Source: Streptomyces morookaense (lineage in GTDB: Bacteria > Actinomycetota > Actinomycetes > Streptomycetales > Streptomycetaceae). From it: a stretch of 50,645 bases of DNA. The notes under the pieces were generated by a model. That model saw only the letters and a list, made by a program, of their open reading frames with translations. It ran no database searches and had not been told where the DNA came from. The stretch lies in NCBI RefSeq assembly GCF_013030945.1, contig NZ_JABBXF010000088.1, forward strand, positions 1 to 50,645, given 5' to 3'. Below are positions 50,338 through 50,645 of the stretch, one piece after another. The translations under genes and the position numbers were made by a program. Numbering within the stretch: the stretch's first letter is position 1; every line of letters begins with the position of its first letter.

Positions 50338-50645
50338 TCAGACGCCCAACGACGCCAGCTCGATCGCGGTGCGGTAGTCGGTGGATGCGGCGACCACACA
50401 CGTGCGATACGTGCGGCTGCCCTGCACCGCCTGGAAGTAATTGCGGAGCTGGAGCGCGTACTTGACCAGGTACGACGCCCCCCGGTGGCTTCGGGACGAG
50501 CGCGAACGCCTCGGAGCACTTGAGGATCGCACCGGTGGCCTGGGACAGCACGTCGGCCACGTCGCTGTTCATGTTCCAGCCGTCGGCCAGCTGCTGGTTC
50601 CAGATGGCGGCGGCCACGACGCGCAGCTGTGCCTGCTCGTCGGGC
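50338..50645 (-). pseudogene. Frameshifted hypothetical gene (runs off right edge)
   Basis: Reading left from the edge, one frame gives DEQAQLRVVAAAIWNQQLAD, then GWNMNSDVADVLSQATGAIL and KCSEAFALVPKPPG. At the run of six C (50478-50483, G on the coding strand) good coding sense passes to the next frame: ASYLVKYALQLRNYFQAVQG, SRTYRTCVVAASTDYRTAIELASLGV, stop at 50338-50340. Removing one G joins them without a break (KPPGASYLV). So either a one-base insertion has broken the gene or the homopolymer was miscalled. The 5' end is outside the window. I do not recognise the family; the visible part is helical and lacks a signal or membrane segment. Confidence 0.6.

Noticed and set aside
50193..50617. 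Minus frames of 108 and 129 codons near the right edge as intact genes
   Set aside because: Beyond the homopolymer each turns Arg/Pro-rich and non-coding-like, whereas switching frames gives a natural protein; treated as one frameshifted gene.

Overview
The window is high-GC (about 70%) actinobacterial DNA. Strong third-position GC bias, many GTG starts, twin-arginine and Ala-X-Ala secretion signals, and gene families such as DUF6542, TMEM175-like, LppY-type DUF1259 and HTH-STAND-WD40 proteins point to Streptomyces or a close relative. About 38 protein genes can be supported. I saw no rRNA, tRNA or CRISPR array. The mix of secreted enzymes, three cytochromes P450, orphan regulators and a TnpB element looks like an accessory chromosome arm, not a core region.

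Layout. 1-4027: a gene running off the left edge, an NRAMP-like transporter with a small downstream gene, a TerA/TerD-family gene and an SRPBCC gene, all on the minus strand. 4221-9800: secreted or surface products (trypsin-like protease, ricin-type lectin, a HEYAE-containing exoprotein, a lipoprotein) interrupted by a minus-strand P450. 9880-15892: flavin reductase, membrane-anchored esterase, a PoxB-like TPP enzyme and a secreted BNR-repeat propeller. 16080-23972: a second P450, small membrane proteins, a TMEM175-like channel, an AEC transporter, a CASTOR/POLLUX-like channel, a PolX DNA polymerase and a secreted HNH-like protein. 24049-27320: a tightly overlapping minus-strand operon, DUF6542 > LCP ligase > RodA/FtsW-type polymerase, for cell-wall assembly. 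27533-33708: an M4 neutral protease, a double Lrp/AsnC regulator divergent from an MFS exporter, and a coupled DUF4956-VTC pair. 33722-36557: a third P450 and a solitary TnpB element with an omegaRNA-like 3' end. 36558-41080: DUF1259, a 59-residue exported protein, CapA-like, acetyltransferase, ArsR-type regulator and ABM monooxygenase. 41475-49846: a 1292-residue HTH-STAND-TM-WD40 protein, an ATP-grasp/deaminase pair, a radical SAM enzyme and a secreted sphingomyelinase-D-like phospholipase. 49847-50645: a hairpin-rich gene-free stretch and a frameshifted gene that runs off the right edge.

The most unusual items are the run of six inverted repeats at 49941-50172, two of which share the same arms; the TnpB element with intact RuvC residues and a short hairpin right after its stop; and the STAND/WD40 protein, whose 394-bp upstream region carries two long hairpins, a 16-bp direct repeat and three GGACAA boxes. 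Other points are the motif-poor NRAMP paralogue and the ATP-grasp plus deaminase pair followed by a radical SAM gene. All functional calls come from motif recognition by eye; no database search was run.
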